A stretch of DNA of 64,000 bases from Tubulanus polymorphus (taxonomy: Eukaryota > Nemertea > Palaeonemertea > Tubulaniformes > Tubulanidae). This document shows, piece after piece, positions 37,001 through 46,547 of this stretch. A model generated the notes under the pieces. It saw only the letters and a program-made list of their open reading frames with translations, was not told the DNA's origin and did no database searches. The position numbers and the translations under genes were made by a program. Positions within the stretch are counted from its first letter, which is position 1. Each line of letters opens with the position of its first letter. The DNA lies in the NCBI RefSeq assembly GCF_964204645.1, contig NC_134027.1, positions 26,090,485-26,154,484 on the forward strand, written 5' to 3'.

Positions 37001-40000
37001 GATCAGGGCTTTCATCACGTGTATATTAACTCAGACTGTGTTTTATTGTGTATTTGTAGGTGCCCCAGATAACTCGAATTCGGCGAGCGAACAGGTCCAT
37101 GTATGTCCTTATTGCAACTATAGTAGCATTAGCGAACTACGAATACAGGCTCATATACACACTCAACACATGCAGATGGGAGGCCGAGGATTCTTGTGTC
37201 CGCTATGTCAGGAAAAATACACCGAAAAACCCAAATTAGAGCGCCATCTGATGGCCGCGCATAACGTCAGCTCGGACGCGGTACAACGATTGATGGTTAT
37301 GGTCGATCAAACGGAACTCTTCAACAACGCGTCGAACCAGCAGCCGAAGTCGCCGGGTACGCCGACCGATAGCCCGGCGACGGCTGATTCTAACAATGTG
37401 CTGACCGAACCGGCTGAAAACGTCGATAACAGTTCCGATGTCTCGGATGCCGACGCTATAAGGATCAACCATGATGAAGGTATGTACTTTCAAATATCGC
37501 CCGTAATTTTCATTTTCAAGTGGTCAAAGTTTGAAGTCCAGGAATTTAGGGGAATTGTTGATAATGAATAAATGATACTAGTTCAGTTATAATAGCGATG
37601 TAGTCATCATACCGGTTAACCATTGAGGAAAAATTCTGTGTCCGTGTTGAGAGGATGATATAAAAAATCCACGCTGATGAAAAACAGAGTGCAAAATGTT
37701 TCTTTGAGCTTGTGGTTTATTCGACATATAAGGATTGTGTTTGATTAGGTGTGTCATATCTTTTCGCCTACACGAGATAATACAAGTCTTACATAAAATC
37801 CCGCATAAAAAATGAAATTATACGAGTCAGAAATATTTCCTCGAGCTATAGTGGTTTACCGATTATTCCTGAAGATGATTGTGAGGATATAGTCGAGGAA
37901 ACATTTCGGACTCTACTTCTTCTTTAAGCGTGGGATTTGATATCGTCATATATACAAGTCACCAGGCGATAGCGGCAGCATCAGCAGTGTATACTACTTA
38001 CACCAGTCGCGTGTGCATAAAAAACAGTTTCTGAATGCTGAATATTTCTATTTCGATTCACTGTGTGTTAGTCTTACTAATCAACGAGTCTTTTTGAAAG
38101 ATCATCAGTTTGCGCAGACCACACAATGGACTCTATTTGCAACTGTCGATTCGTCGATTGCTAATTTAGCCCGTAAGATTGATAGCTCGTGAAAAGAGTT
38201 GCCCTTCACCCGAAAATGTCATGTAATTAGAAAATTCTCGATCGATCCGCAGTTAATCTCTTAGCCGGCGAGCATATCATATTTTTGCATGCTCGCGCTA
38301 AGTCGCGGCTCTAAATCTTGGCGGTGTATACCATTTTCCGACCGGAGCATAATTAGAAATCTTTGCTATATGCACTAATGAACTGAGTTTCCTTGAATAC
38401 GACAGCATTAAATATTTAACGCGCGTCGTGTAATGGATTGATATTGTTCTTGGTTATGATGACGGGTATTTTTCGCCGTCTATGAAGCAGTTTTCGAGGG
38501 CCTTTTGTATCGATCGGCCGATGGAATTCAGTCTAGATGGTTTGTTTGAAAAGATATACACTCGAGAGCGATTCGACGCCATTCACGGAAACCCCTCCAG
38601 TTCTCGAGTTCCTGTATGTATCATCATTTGACTCGAGAGCCCCTCTCGCACTCTTGGCCCGATAAAACGTCGGCTGATTACTGACGAAGCGAAAACAAAA
38701 CTCAAACCAAATCAGATCAATTTTCCAATTACGTCTGGCAGGAAATGAAGGGAAAACTTTGCAGGGAACCAGAAAAGTTTTTTATCGACCGAATCTAAAT
38801 ATGAATTAAACGAATATCTAGAAATTGTGATTCATTATTTGAGGTAATTATGCTACGACGGTAACTACTGATTACTGCTAGTTACCTAGAAGCGTCTGCT
38901 AGGATCAGTGATCCATGCTTCTAGCGGCAAACACCTCAGCTATTTTTCTACGGTTCATCACTTTCGCATAATCGTATAAATAAAAGTATCGTTGGCTGAT
39001 GAGAGCCAATAAAAGCACGTTTAGTTTCCACTGTGTCGTCTAATTACGAAATATTGATCATACAGTTGCGGGAGAGAGTGTCTCGGATCGTAGCATAGTG
39101 CAGGCGATTAATCCACATAGCAAGAGACGCACGTCAATCGCTGGCGAAGGTGTGAGTTGAGGGGAAAACGTTTATCGAATCTTGCGTTGTGTTCGTATTG
39201 AATTGTGCGATACGTGAATTATTTCCAATCGAAGAAAAACTAAGGAATGATCACGCTACTGCTAACTGCCATCTGCTGGTAGTCGGTCTAACTAGGTTGT
39301 GGATTTTTAACACTTGATCGGATGAAACATTTTTTTCTAAAGTGAAATATTTTACAGCTTTCAGTATCGAGAACGTATTTTCGTGTTTGAAACGTGTTTA
39401 ATCGTGCGAATGATTTGTATTTTGTAGATGGCGCTATCCTGAACGAGAAGGGAGAGTACGAAGAACAGTATCGCTGTACGACTTGCTCAAAGACGTTCTC
39501 GAAGATCGACGATTTATACGCTCACCAAAACGAACTCGGTCACCTGGAGTTGAAGCAGACGCCGCGAGGTCCCGGTTACCTGTGCTGGAAGAGAGGATGC
39601 AACCAGTACTTCAAAACTGCTCAAGCGTTGCAAATTCATTTCCGCGAGATTCACGCCAAACGCCAACAGCTCGCCATATCGGAACGCCATGTCTACAAGT
39701 ACAGATGTAACCAGTGTAGCCTGGCGTTTAAAACTCTGGAGAAACTGCAAACGCATTCGCAGTATCACACGATACGCAACGCGACGAAATGCAACATGTG
39801 CGGTCGCAGTTTCCGCACTTTGTCCGCGTTGAAGAAACACGTCGAAACGACTCACTACGAAACGATGACCGAACTCGAAATCGCCGAATACCAGGCGGCG
39901 TTGGCGTCGAATCCGTTGAATCTGATCGAGAACAACTGCAACTCTCCGAGTCTCGATAAAGAGAATCTCGAAGTGAGCGAAGGCGAAGCGAAAGGAAGAG

Positions 40001-43000
40001 CCGACGAACCCGGTTTGTCGGATACGGCTTCGGAGAAGAGTAATTCTCTATTGGACGATGATCAGTCGACTCAGGATTCCGTTCACAACGCGATGGACGT
40101 CGACGATCCCGAGTTCAACAACCAGCATTTCGCGGAGGATTATATAAACAGTCAGGCTATAGCTGAAGATAGTTATAACGATCCGACTCGCAAGTTCAAG
40201 TGTCACCGATGCAAAGTCGCATTTACCAAACAGAACTATCTGACGTCGCATAATAAAACGTTGCTTCATCGTAAAGGCGACCGGTTCAACTACCCGTTAG
40301 AAAAATACCTCGACCCGAATCGGCCGTATAAGTGCGACGTCTGCAAGGAAAGTTTCACGCAGAAGAACATTTTACTGGTGCACTATAATTCCGTATCGCA
40401 TTTGCATAAGTTGAAGCAAGTCGGGCAAACCGGTCACCACGGTACGAGTTCACCTCCGTTGAATAACATATCACCGCCGTCGTCGATGACGGTTTCAAGT
40501 CGACCGACGCCCGTACCGTCTCCGGTTTTCACATCGTCTATGACCGGCGTAAGCACGTCTACCGTGGACGGTAAACCGTACAAGTGTAACATATGCAAGG
40601 TAGCGTACAGTCAAGGATCGACGTTGGATATACACATGAGGTCGGTTCTGCATCAGACTCGCGCTTCCAAACTGCAGGAGTTGGCGATGACCGGTCAGAT
40701 CGATATGACGCAGCCGTTGATCGAGCAGCCCGAACCGCAGAAGGCTCATTCGCAGAATGTTTCTCAACAACACAAGAAAATTCTCGCCGACATGTTGCAA
40801 CAGAAGCAGCACATTCCGATGTCTTCGTCGCCGATAAATCATCCATCGGCTCTTTTTCAACCGATGGTTTCGATGGGAACGCCAGTCACGCAGCCTTTGT
40901 CATTAGTGACGACGAATCCGATGACGCCTCTGAGCACGTTCTCTCCATCTCCGAGTCCGCAACCGTCGGCTTCATCTCAACAACCGATGTATTCCTGTAA
41001 TCGCTGCAACTCGATTTTTGTCAGCGCGGAAAATCTAACACAGCACCAGCAAATGTACTGTTACTTCCAAGCTCCCGGGATGAACTTACAAAACCCGTAC
41101 TCATTCGTACCGCGACGATCAAAAACTCAGGTTCATAAAAACCTTCTCGCCAACTTCGGATTCGAGTGCGTGATGCATTTCAACGAGTTGAATCAAATCG
41201 TAAAAACCGACGAGGTAGAAGATGTTGTTAGAACCGATAACGGTGATGCTGATGAGGAGAATGATGGTGACAATGATGACGATACTGAAAAGAAGAATGT
41301 TCCAGAGATAAAAAGTGAAGATAAGGATGTCGAGGTGAAAGAAGAAAGTGTAAAGAATGTTGAGGATGAAAAGAAGAATGTAGTCGATTTACCGGAAGTG
41401 AGCAGAGAAAAATGTAAAATCTGCTTGAAACAGTTTTCAAGTATCTGGGTACTGAAAGCGCATCAGGAAGAGGTTCACAAGAATCTCGTGCCGACGTCGC
41501 TAGTTGAAATGTGTAGCGAACATATCAAAGATGATCTCATGAAGAAGTTGCCTCCAGCCCAGCAAATAGGCGATTCAGTGATGCAGTCGCAAGCTACACC
41601 GCCAATCCCATCGCAACCAAACACACCTAACTCGGACATCAGCGTCAACGTGAAACAAGAAAATAATCCCATGGCCGGCAGTGCCATGGATCTCTCTCAG
41701 ATGTCGCCGCTATCTCTAGTGAATATGATGCCGATTTCGTTGAATATGCCGATGGCGATGGCCCTGCAGCCTCCGTTAAACGTTATGATGCCTACGCTGA
41801 ATCTTGATTCGTCGTTCCCGACTCCGGCGATGATGGATCCGAATTTCCTCGCCGCTCAGAAGATGCAGCAGCAACAGCAACAAGCTCAGGCTAACTCTCA
41901 AAAACGAGCGCGTACTCGAATCAGTGACGAGCAACTGAAAATATTACGTGGACACTTCGATATAAACAATTCTCCGAGTGAAGAACAGATTATAGCCATG
42001 TCTGAACAGTCCGGTCTGCCTCAAAAAGTCATCAAGCATTGGTTCAGGAATACTTTGTTCAAAGAACGACAGAGAAACAAAGACTCGCCATACAACTTCA
42101 ACAACCCACCATCGACAACTCTGAACTTAGAAGAGTATGAGAAAACTGGAAAGATTACAATGAGTGAAAGTGATGGAAATGACAATGAAAGCACGAAAAG
42201 TTCAGAAACCTCTGATGTAAAAGAGGAACGTTTGTTGCAGCAGGCAGAGTCTGAAAAAGCTAAACTTCGCCACCAAGACGTAGCATTAGCTGCCTCTAGT
42301 TTTCATCAACATCAGCAGCAGGAAGCTGCGCGGGTGCAAATGCAACTCGAATATGAGCAAGTTCAGAAAGAACAACAGCAAGTTATGGAAGCTGTCAAAC
42401 AGCAGTTAGCCGAGGCCCAGCAAGCGGCAGTAGCAGCCGTCGCTGCAGAGGCGCAAAGACAAAAAGAATTCCGTGAAAATCGTGAACGTCAAATCGAAGA
42501 TATCATCGCTTCAAGTGTAGCGCAATCTATCGGCGGAGGTTTCCACCCCGCGTCGGCTGCTACTCCGATGATGAATCCTGCTACACTGCAGAGCTTCGTC
42601 GATCGCACTCCGAGTACATCGGCGAGTGAATCATCTCAACCACCGACACCCGTATCATCGAGCGGTGCTGGATCTAGAAGAGCGAATCGAACGCGATTCA
42701 CCGACTATCAACTGAAAGTATTGCAAGAATATTTTGAACAGAACGCGTATCCAAAAGATGACGATCTCGAACATTTATCGAAACTACTAAATCTCAGTCC
42801 TCGCGTCATCGTCGTCTGGTTCCAAAACGCTCGCCAGAAAGCGCGAAAAGTCTACGAGAACCAGCCCCCGATTGAAACGCCGTCGCCGAGCGAAGAGAAT
42901 TCACACCGTTTCCACCGAACCCCGGGTCTCAACTATCAATGCAAGAAATGTCTAACGGTATTCCAGCGATATTACGAACTCATCAAGCATCAGAAGAAAC

Positions 43001-46000
43001 ATTGTTTCAAAGATGAAGATATATCACCGAGCCAGGTGTTCAGCGGTTTAGAATCGAACATGTCTCACAACAGCAGCGATTCCAAACAAGGCGTCCTGAA
43101 TTCATCGTCGAGTTCAAATGAAGAGAACCGAGTATCCGTCAAACAAGAACCGGTTCCCAGTTTCAAATGCGAGAAGTGTAACCTGACGTTCACTCGTTTC
43201 GATCTGTGGCAAGAACATCAAAGCATTCACATGATGAACCCGAGCATTTTCCCGAATTTCCCGGCGGAAAGCGCATTCGGATTATTACAAAATATCGCGC
43301 AGCAATCGGCACAGCAACAACAGCAGCAACAACAACATAATCCTCTACCAGATGAGGAAGACGATGATGATAAGTTCCTGAAACGTAAAATGTCCGATGA
43401 CGAAGATGATAAAGACGAACAACCTCGGGATAAACGTCTACGCACGACGATTCTACCCGAGCAGTTGGATTATCTTTATCAGAAATATCAGATCGACTGC
43501 AACCCCAGTCGTAAACAACTGGAAACGATCGCGCAAGAAGTCGGCTTGAAGAAACGCGTCGTGCAAGTGTGGTTCCAGAATACTCGCGCTAGAGAACGTA
43601 AAGGTCAGTATCGTGCACACCAACAGCTCATACACAAACGCTGTCCATTCTGTCGTGCACTTTTCAGAGCCAAGTCTGCCCTCGAATCTCACCTCGCTAC
43701 AAAACACCCCGAAGAGATGGCGAGGGGCGATATAAACGTCGATAATATACCCGACGATATTCCCGAAGGCCCTAATTCATTACCACCTAATTCTCCAGGA
43801 TTAGATATGGCTAAGTTAATGGCAAACCCCTTCAATGTTCAGCCGTTTATGCCATTCATGCCTCCTAACGCGCTCGGCATGCCGCATGTCGCCGATCCGA
43901 TGCATTTACAAATGAAACGCATGTACGAGGATTCCGTCAAACGGTACATGGACGATATGAATCAGAGACCGCCGTCGAGCGAGCCGTCGCAGATCTCAGC
44001 TACGTCTAATAAACCGTCGACGTCATCGACGCGCGCGGCAGACGACGGTCCGTTAGATCTCAGTAAACCCGTACGAGTCAACATCGACGAACGTTACCCC
44101 CACGGCCCGTTTACGAATCTCAGCGAGCGAAGCTGCGACGATTTGAACTCGAGTCGAATGAGTTACGACGAATCGGTGTCGGACAATCGTTCGGAGGGCG
44201 ACGTCAACGATTTCAACGACGATAGCAATCACAGCGACGCCACCTCGCCGAGCAACGGGTTTCATCGCACGTCGTCGAGCGGAGCGTTAGCCGCGACGTC
44301 GCTGCAAAATATGCAATCGAATTCGGCGCCGAAACGGTTTCGCACGCAGATGACCAGCGTACAGGTCAAAGTGATGAAGTATCTGTTTGTCGATTACAAA
44401 ACGCCGACGATGGCCGAATGCGAGATGTTGGGACGCGAAATCGGTTTGCCGAAACGCGTTATACAAGTCTGGTTTCAAAACGCGCGCGCCAAGGAGAAAA
44501 AGGCTAAATTAGGATACGGAAAACCGTTCGGAACCGAAGCCCTTCCCGAGCAGAACCTACCGCCGGATGATTGTAAACTTTGCAATTTTAAATACACCCA
44601 TAAGTATTCGATCCAAGATCATATATTTACGAAAAAGCACATCGACAACGTTCAGAAACACGTGCAACTCGAAATCAGTAACGAACGCGATATCACGGAT
44701 CCAGCTGCGGGCTTGCCGCGGCAACCGCCAGCACGCGATACAAGCGGACAGACGACTCCGAAATCAAGCGCCGACGTTCCGACCTCGAGTCACCTTGCCC
44801 AACTACAAGCGATGGGAATGCAAGCTGCAATGGGACTCCCAACGCATATGGGAGGTAAGAGATAGCTGCGAGTGTGTTATTGTACTGCCTCCTGCTAGTT
44901 GCTAGGCTTAGGTAGCAGCGCATCTCGTTGGCAAGAGTGATTCACACCCATTGTTGCTTTTTACTTAATGCTTTATAGTTGCTTTTATATCGCTGTTGTT
45001 TAGTCCGCAACCACCTTTTTGCAAAAAAAAATTCTGCTACGTGTGTCACCACCGATGAAATATCACCATTTGCTTTTCAAAATTCTCGTTTCGATTCACA
45101 AATTATATATCACAACCTCCGGAGAACCTCGCTTTTTACGTAGAGCTGAGTCCGATGAAATTCAAAATACAAAACATGAATTATGTTTTTGAGAAATTGA
45201 ATTTGACGATTGGCCCCCCTCTTATCGAAACAACAGACTTGGCTCTCAGAAACACGAACTACTGACACAACGAATCAATTCTAACGAAATAAACTAACCC
45301 GCGTTCGAATCTTGCACTTTAACTAATCATTTTGACTCACTATATTAAGCACTGTCACTGATTCTCACTTTGCACAACGGATAATTTCTAACTTTCATGG
45401 CACCTGAATTGTAACGATCTCGCATCACATGATATGAAAATGCAAGCGTTAGTTATACTCGCACGGATTGATTGGTTTGGGTTTTCACATCTGCGTCTGA
45501 TATAGAACTCAAAAACGCCTCACAAAACATAATTCGAGCACATATCTCTAAATGATTACTAATATATGCTTGTATTTCATGTATTCCGTTTGTATTTACA
45601 GGTTTCCACTCGAATACAGATACCGGTAATGGTTCGGCTTTCTCAGAGTCTAAAGAACATAAAAAAGAAACTGTTTCATCCAATGCGTCATCCAAATCAG
45701 AACATAAAGAGGATAACAGTAAGTCATTTTGAATATAACTCTGCCGATGACCTTGACACCGATTGCATTACTGGTAATTGATGTTGAAACTGTATTTTTT
45801 AAGGTAAGAAGGAGAAGATGAATCCGTTGTTACAAGCTGGTCTGCCTCCTCAGATGATGTCTCCGTTCGGTCCGATGTTTCCCGGCGCCGATGGGAACTT
45901 TCTACCGATCATGTATCCGGCGGCGATGCCTGGGTTTTTCCCGGGTCTCGGGATGCCTATGATGCAACCAGCTATTTTCCCCGGTAAGAGAAACTTTTTA

Positions 46001-46547
46001 CTCTTTATAATCGATATGCGATTGAAAACATCGGTTCATATTTTACATTTCGCATTCCCTCTTTTCTCGTGTAGGTGCTGAGAATTTCATGTCGTACGAC
46101 CCGACACGTTTCGGCACTCCTCTATCTCTACTGCAGATACCTCCTCAAGCTATTCGCAGCGTGACGGCGAAACTTTCCGAACCGTCGGAAACCAAAGCTC
46201 AATACACGCAAGACTGTAAAAACATGTCGGATCTTAAATCGGTCGTGAACGCGGCGAGTTTATCGGTGGCGAAGGATTCGATCGTCGACGTAGGATATAT
46301 CTGTAAAAAGTGCCATATGGTCTACCCGGCCAAAGATGCGTGCGTCGCGCATCAACAGGTCATGTGCTACCCGGGTAAAAACATCGCCGAACTGAAAACA
46401 ATCATCAAACTCGAACAAGTACAATATAAGTGCGGCGCGTGCAACGACGCGTACTCGACGGTGCAAGAGTTTAAATCTCACAGCGATTCGGACGCGCATA
46501 AACTAAAACTGAATGTCGGTATTCCGTCGAAAATGGAAGTGGATTAA
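7852..46547 (+). CDS. ZFHX3/4: ZFHX3/ZFHX4/zfh2-type zinc finger homeobox transcription factor (seven coding exons)
   Basis: Joined coding exons are 7852-10708, 24011-24127, 37060-37479, 39428-44854, 45602-45718, 45804-45983 and 46075-46547, giving 3196 residues; human ZFHX3 and ZFHX4 are about 3,600-3,700 and fly zfh-2 about 3,000. I see about 26 C2H2 or C2HC fingers: nine in exon 1, two in exon 3, thirteen in exon 4 and two in exon 7. Four homeodomains lie near residues 1957, 2214, 2465 and 2766; each keeps a helix-3 core of the WFQN or WFRN type. CtBP-like motifs are PLDLS near residue 2672 and PVDLT in exon 1. Family knowledge: nuclear DNA-binding regulators of neuronal and tissue differentiation. 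The start ATG follows in-frame stops TAG TGA and lies in an exon that opens at 7785. Four homeodomains match ZFHX3/4 rather than the three of fly zfh-2. Non-coding 5' exons probably lie upstream and were not found. Confidence 0.96.
10762..11182. mobile_element. Short inverted-repeat element with GCGGATCC ends, carrying a nested second element
   Basis: The left end reads GCGCGGATCCAAGGGG and the right end CCCCCGGATCCGCCC, which are inverted. It belongs with the CAGGGGCGGATC group at 34165 and 57693. The GGCCGGTTGCATAGTC element at 10957-11107 sits inside. It begins only about 50 bases after the donor of ZFHX exon 1. Confidence 0.65.
10957..11107. mobile_element. GGCCGGTTGCATAGTC-type palindromic MITE
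   Basis: Begins GGGGCCGGTTGCATAGTCAT and ends with an imperfect inverted copy (AAGTCATGACTGTACAACTGGCC). The inside is made of CTTAAGACCAGTCTAAGACC-like segments. The same family occurs twice at 52353-52639. Confidence 0.75.
11183..12214. other. Intron 1 sequence without a recognised element
   Basis: No exon is supported. It contains a T run near 11610 and a mixed CpG-bearing stretch at 11680-11770. Nothing else stands out. Confidence 0.3.
12215..12561. mobile_element. MITE with CAGTCCGTTC ends
   Basis: The left end CAGTCCGTTCCAATTTAGA and the right end GATTAGAACGGACTG are inverted with one or two differences. An internal copy TTTTAGAACGGACTAA lies near 12320. About 347 bp and non-coding. 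Confidence 0.65.
13393..13748. mobile_element. 356-bp MITE with perfect ~42-bp terminal inverted repeats
   Basis: 13393-13434 (GCCTAGCGCACATCGACACT...) is the exact reverse complement of 13707-13748. The flanks ATGAAG and ATAAAG may be a diverged target-site duplication. Inside are several CAGTTGC/GCAACTGG motifs in both directions, so the element is rich in secondary structure. Confidence 0.88.
14231..14335. promoter_or_regulatory. Candidate enhancer: three POU octamers and homeodomain sites in ZFHX intron 1
   Basis: ATTTGCAT at 14231-14238, ATGCAAAT at 14285-14292 and ATTTGCAT at 14328-14335, the last followed by GTTAAT. GGTAATTATTCATTTTAAG lies between them. The octamer is the established target of POU-domain factors. 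The regulatory role is inferred. Confidence 0.4.
14630..14699 (-). mobile_element. tRNA-derived SINE head
   Basis: On the minus strand an A-box-like TGGCGTAATGGTTA is followed by a B box (CCCAGGTTCAAATCCC). The acceptor and anticodon stems do not pair properly, so this is a tRNA relic rather than a gene. It shares CCAGGTTCAAATCC and the flanking GACCAGTCAGGTGTG segment with 19602-19680. Confidence 0.6.
14738..14830. repeat. Short minisatellite (TGGTGACCAGTCAG)n
   Basis: Five to six imperfect copies of a 14-17 bp unit, beside the tRNA-like sequence. A single related unit follows the tRNA-like sequence at 19602. Confidence 0.8.
15217..15262. repeat. (CAG)n microsatellite
   Basis: About 15 uninterrupted CAG triplets, followed after 40 bases by a (CT)n tract at 15300-15346. 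It lies in an intron, so the poly-Ser or poly-Gln frames are not coding. Confidence 0.95.
16935..17215. repeat. Degenerate CCCTTA/CCCTA-rich tract (telomere-like)
   Basis: Many CCCTTACC, ACCCTTA, CCTACCCC and CTTATCC words on one strand, related to the animal telomere complement CCCTAA but with no fixed period. It may be an old interstitial telomeric tract or a simple pyrimidine-rich decay product. Confidence 0.5.
18525..18578. repeat. (AT)n microsatellite
   Basis: About 27 AT dinucleotides. Confidence 0.95.
19602..19680 (-). mobile_element. tRNA-derived SINE head, second copy
   Basis: Minus strand: A-box-like TCTCAGTGGACTAGTAGAGG, then AGAGTCCCAGGTTCAAATCC as the B box. It is followed by the GACCAGTCAGGTGTGGTGAC segment also seen at 14738-14830. 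It resembles a tRNA with an enlarged middle; not a functional gene. Confidence 0.6.
19681..22880. other. Intron 1, no recognised gene
   Basis: AT-rich microsatellite blocks lie at 19842-19865 and 21309-21370. A mixed-composition stretch at 21660-21900 contains TTAATTAATG and CGTAATTAACG homeodomain-like sites and CpG-rich words, so it may be regulatory. A GTT tract lies near 22050-22066. Nothing coding is supported. Confidence 0.3.
22881..23363. repeat. 69-bp minisatellite, 7 copies
   Basis: The unit runs TTTCTCAGGACACCATGGTA, then CGGTATGATCTTACTCTCTT, then CAGTAGCTAGCTGAAGCCAC and GGTTGTG. 483 bp / 69 = 7. Because 69 = 23 codons, the minus strand is open throughout and gives a repeated 23-residue frame; no splice signals or flanking gene support translation. 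Confidence 0.93.
23718..23960. repeat. Polypyrimidine CT/CCCTCT tract before ZFHX exon 2
   Basis: About 240 bases of almost pure C/T (CTCTCTCCCTCTCC...) on the coding strand, ending 50 bases before the acceptor at 24010. All long open frames across it are low-complexity artefacts. Confidence 0.95.
24011..24127 (+). CDS. ZFHX3/4: ZFHX coding exon 2 (39 codons)
   Basis: Acceptor TTTTTCAG at 24010 and donor GTGAGT at 24128. The exon is 117 bp, phase 1 at both ends, and encodes an acidic linker (DGELVEEDVNEFNAV...) without fingers. The joined frame reads ...NFEDG-DGELVEED... without a stop. Because it is a multiple of three, skipping it would keep the frame. Confidence 0.85.
24128..26805. other. 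ZFHX intron 2, first part
   Basis: No exon is supported. 25140-25340 is a mixed, CpG-bearing stretch with many TAATTA-type words and might be regulatory. An open frame of 127 codons at 26370-26753 has no recognised family, and a 70-codon frame overlaps it on the other strand; I treat both as chance. Confidence 0.3.
26806..26892. repeat. (TA)n microsatellite
   Basis: About 43 TA dinucleotides, preceded by (TG)4 and followed after a few bases by (ATC)n. The Tyr-Ile repeats in the frames here are artefacts. Confidence 0.97.
26893..29344. other. ZFHX intron 2, second part
   Basis: (CT)n at about 27080-27135, (AT)n at about 27971-28001, (TG)n at about 29170-29190. No coding exon or clear transposon is recognised. 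Confidence 0.3.
29345..29650. repeat. Degenerate tandem repeat around GAAGCTATTTCTTGGAATGACC
   Basis: Imperfect copies of GAAGCTATTTCTTG, GAATGACCAGAATTT and CGAGCTATTCGAGC recur with variable spacing. Probably an old local minisatellite. Confidence 0.5.
30165..30400. repeat. Dispersed repeat, copy 1 (TTGTTGAGATTGCTAGATCGC)
   Basis: It shares AGTCAGGGA, TTGAGATTGCT-GATCGC, AACAGTTTCTGTCTGTGTCTT and a Lys-like A-rich end with 33410-33615. Same order and spacing, so one family. Class unknown. Confidence 0.6.
31500..31905. repeat. Dispersed repeat family with CTGACTATGACTACT core, two copies
   Basis: One fragment runs from about 31500 to 31620, a fuller copy from about 31640 to 31905. Shared blocks with 32640-33010 are GGGACCTGACTATGACTACT, CTTCTCCCAAAAAT, AGTTCATTTTC-ATTGAACC/T and ACAATTAGAGAGATATGA. 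A third relic is at 2205-2310. Confidence 0.65.
32640..33010. repeat. Dispersed repeat family, further copy
   Basis: Carries GGGACCTGACTATGACTACT, TCTAGTTCATTTTCTATTGA and the downstream AATTAGAG plus GTCTGG blocks of the family at 31500-31905. Confidence 0.65.
33367..33386. repeat. Run of 20 G
   Basis: A perfect G20 homopolymer in ZFHX intron 2. Such runs are rare in genomes and prone to assembly error and G-quadruplex formation. Confidence 0.9.
33410..33615. repeat. Dispersed repeat, copy 2
   Basis: Matches 30165-30400 block for block (ATTATGTTGAGATTGCTTGA, AACAGTTTCTGTCTATGTCT, GTCAAGAAAAAAAGC). Confidence 0.6.
34165..34454. mobile_element. CAGGGGCGGATCC MITE (hAT-like), copy 1
   Basis: Begins CAGGGGCGGATCCAGGGGCA and ends TGAATCCACCCCTG (inverted). 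ATTTGTCAT occurs at 34153-34161 and again at 34455-34463, a likely 8-9 bp target duplication typical of hAT elements. It aligns over its whole length with 57693-57986. Confidence 0.82.
34853..35610. mobile_element. Retroelement-like insertion with 17-bp target-site duplication
   Basis: ATAGTTCAATCTCGTAT is present at 34836-34852 and 35611-35627. The 758 bp between them is non-coding. It has a direct internal duplication: CTATTTTAGCGTGTAACTGT at 35041 and 35269, about 228 bp apart. Three copies of the motif CTGAAGATGACTATTAGGAT plus ATAGTCGAAACGTTGAAATA occur at about 35167, 35404 and 35474. No poly-A tail; the class (SINE, Penelope-like or other) is not decided. Confidence 0.75.
35628..37059. 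other. End of ZFHX intron 2
   Basis: No exon or clear repeat is recognised before the acceptor at 37059. Confidence 0.3.
37060..37479 (+). CDS. ZFHX3/4: ZFHX coding exon 3 (two zinc fingers)
   Basis: Acceptor TTTGTAG at 37059 and donor GTATGT at 37480; 420 bp, phase 1 at both ends. It encodes two C2H2 fingers, CPYCNYSSISELRIQAHIH (ending TQH) and CPLCQEKYTEKPKLERHL (ending MAAH), then a Ser/Pro/Asp-rich linker (QQPKSPGTPTDSPATADSNN). The two fingers and linker fit the middle of ZFHX proteins between the N-terminal finger block and the homeodomain region. Confidence 0.92.
37480..39427. other. ZFHX intron 3
   Basis: A decayed single copy of the GAAGATGA...ATAGTCGA motif lies at about 37860-37920. 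The rest is unique-looking, with CpG-bearing stretches at 38200-38500. No exon is supported. An open frame that runs into exon 4 from 39394 starts with GTG and crosses the acceptor, so it is not an alternative start. Confidence 0.35.
39428..44854 (+). CDS. ZFHX3/4: ZFHX coding exon 4 (giant exon with all four homeodomains)
   Basis: Acceptor TTTGTAG at 39427, donor GTAAGA at 44855; 5427 bp (1809 codons), phase 1 at both ends. It encodes thirteen fingers and four homeodomains: about 41902-42080 (KRARTRISDEQLK... HWFRN), 42675-42855 (NRTRFTDYQLK... VWFQN), 43428-43605 (KRLRTTILPEQLD... VWFQN) and 44330-44510 (KRFRTQMTSVQVK... VWFQN). Between the first and second homeodomains is a Gln/Ala/Glu-rich helical stretch (about 42220-42510), and short polyQ runs lie near 41865 and 43310. 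The PLDLSKPV motif at about 44047 is a canonical CtBP-binding site. A very long homeodomain exon is also typical of vertebrate ZFHX genes. Confidence 0.96.
44855..45601. other. ZFHX intron 4
   Basis: 747 bp; no repeat or coding signal is recognised. The short frames here overlap on both strands. Confidence 0.5.
45602..45718 (+). CDS. ZFHX3/4: ZFHX coding exon 5 (39 codons, Ser/Lys-rich linker)
   Basis: Acceptor ATTTACAG at 45601, donor GTAAGT at 45719; 117 bp, phase 1 at both ends. It encodes a hydrophilic linker (GFHSNTDTGNGSAFSESKEH...) with no domain. The following intron is only 85 bp. Confidence 0.85.
45804..45983 (+). CDS. ZFHX3/4: ZFHX coding exon 6 (Met/Pro/Phe-rich segment)
   Basis: Acceptor TTTTTTAAG at 45803, donor GTAAGA at 45984; 180 bp, phase 1 at both ends. 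It encodes a Pro/Met/Phe/Gly-rich segment (NPLLQAGLPPQMMSPFGPMF, then FPGLGMPMMQPAIFPG). The AAG acceptor is a less common form but the joined frame stays open on both sides. Confidence 0.85.
46075..46547 (+). CDS. ZFHX3/4: ZFHX coding exon 7 (C-terminal two fingers and stop)
   Basis: Acceptor TCGTGTAG at 46074; the frame ends at a TAA at 46545-46547. It encodes DPTRFGTPLSLLQIPPQAIR and two C2H2/C2HC fingers (CKKCHMVYPAKDACVAHQQ..., ending in Cys, and CGACNDAYSTVQEFKSHSDS...H). The C-terminal LQIP and terminal finger pattern is the conserved end of ZFHX proteins. The C-terminus is ...MEVD. Confidence 0.93.

Noticed and set aside
39394-39430. Alternative ZFHX start upstream of exon 4
   Set aside because: The frame begins with GTG, not ATG, and runs through a good TTTGTAG acceptor that is needed to join exon 3.
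40593-41000. 135-codon plus-strand frame inside ZFHX exon 4
   Set aside because: A different frame from the zinc-finger/homeodomain protein; shadow only.
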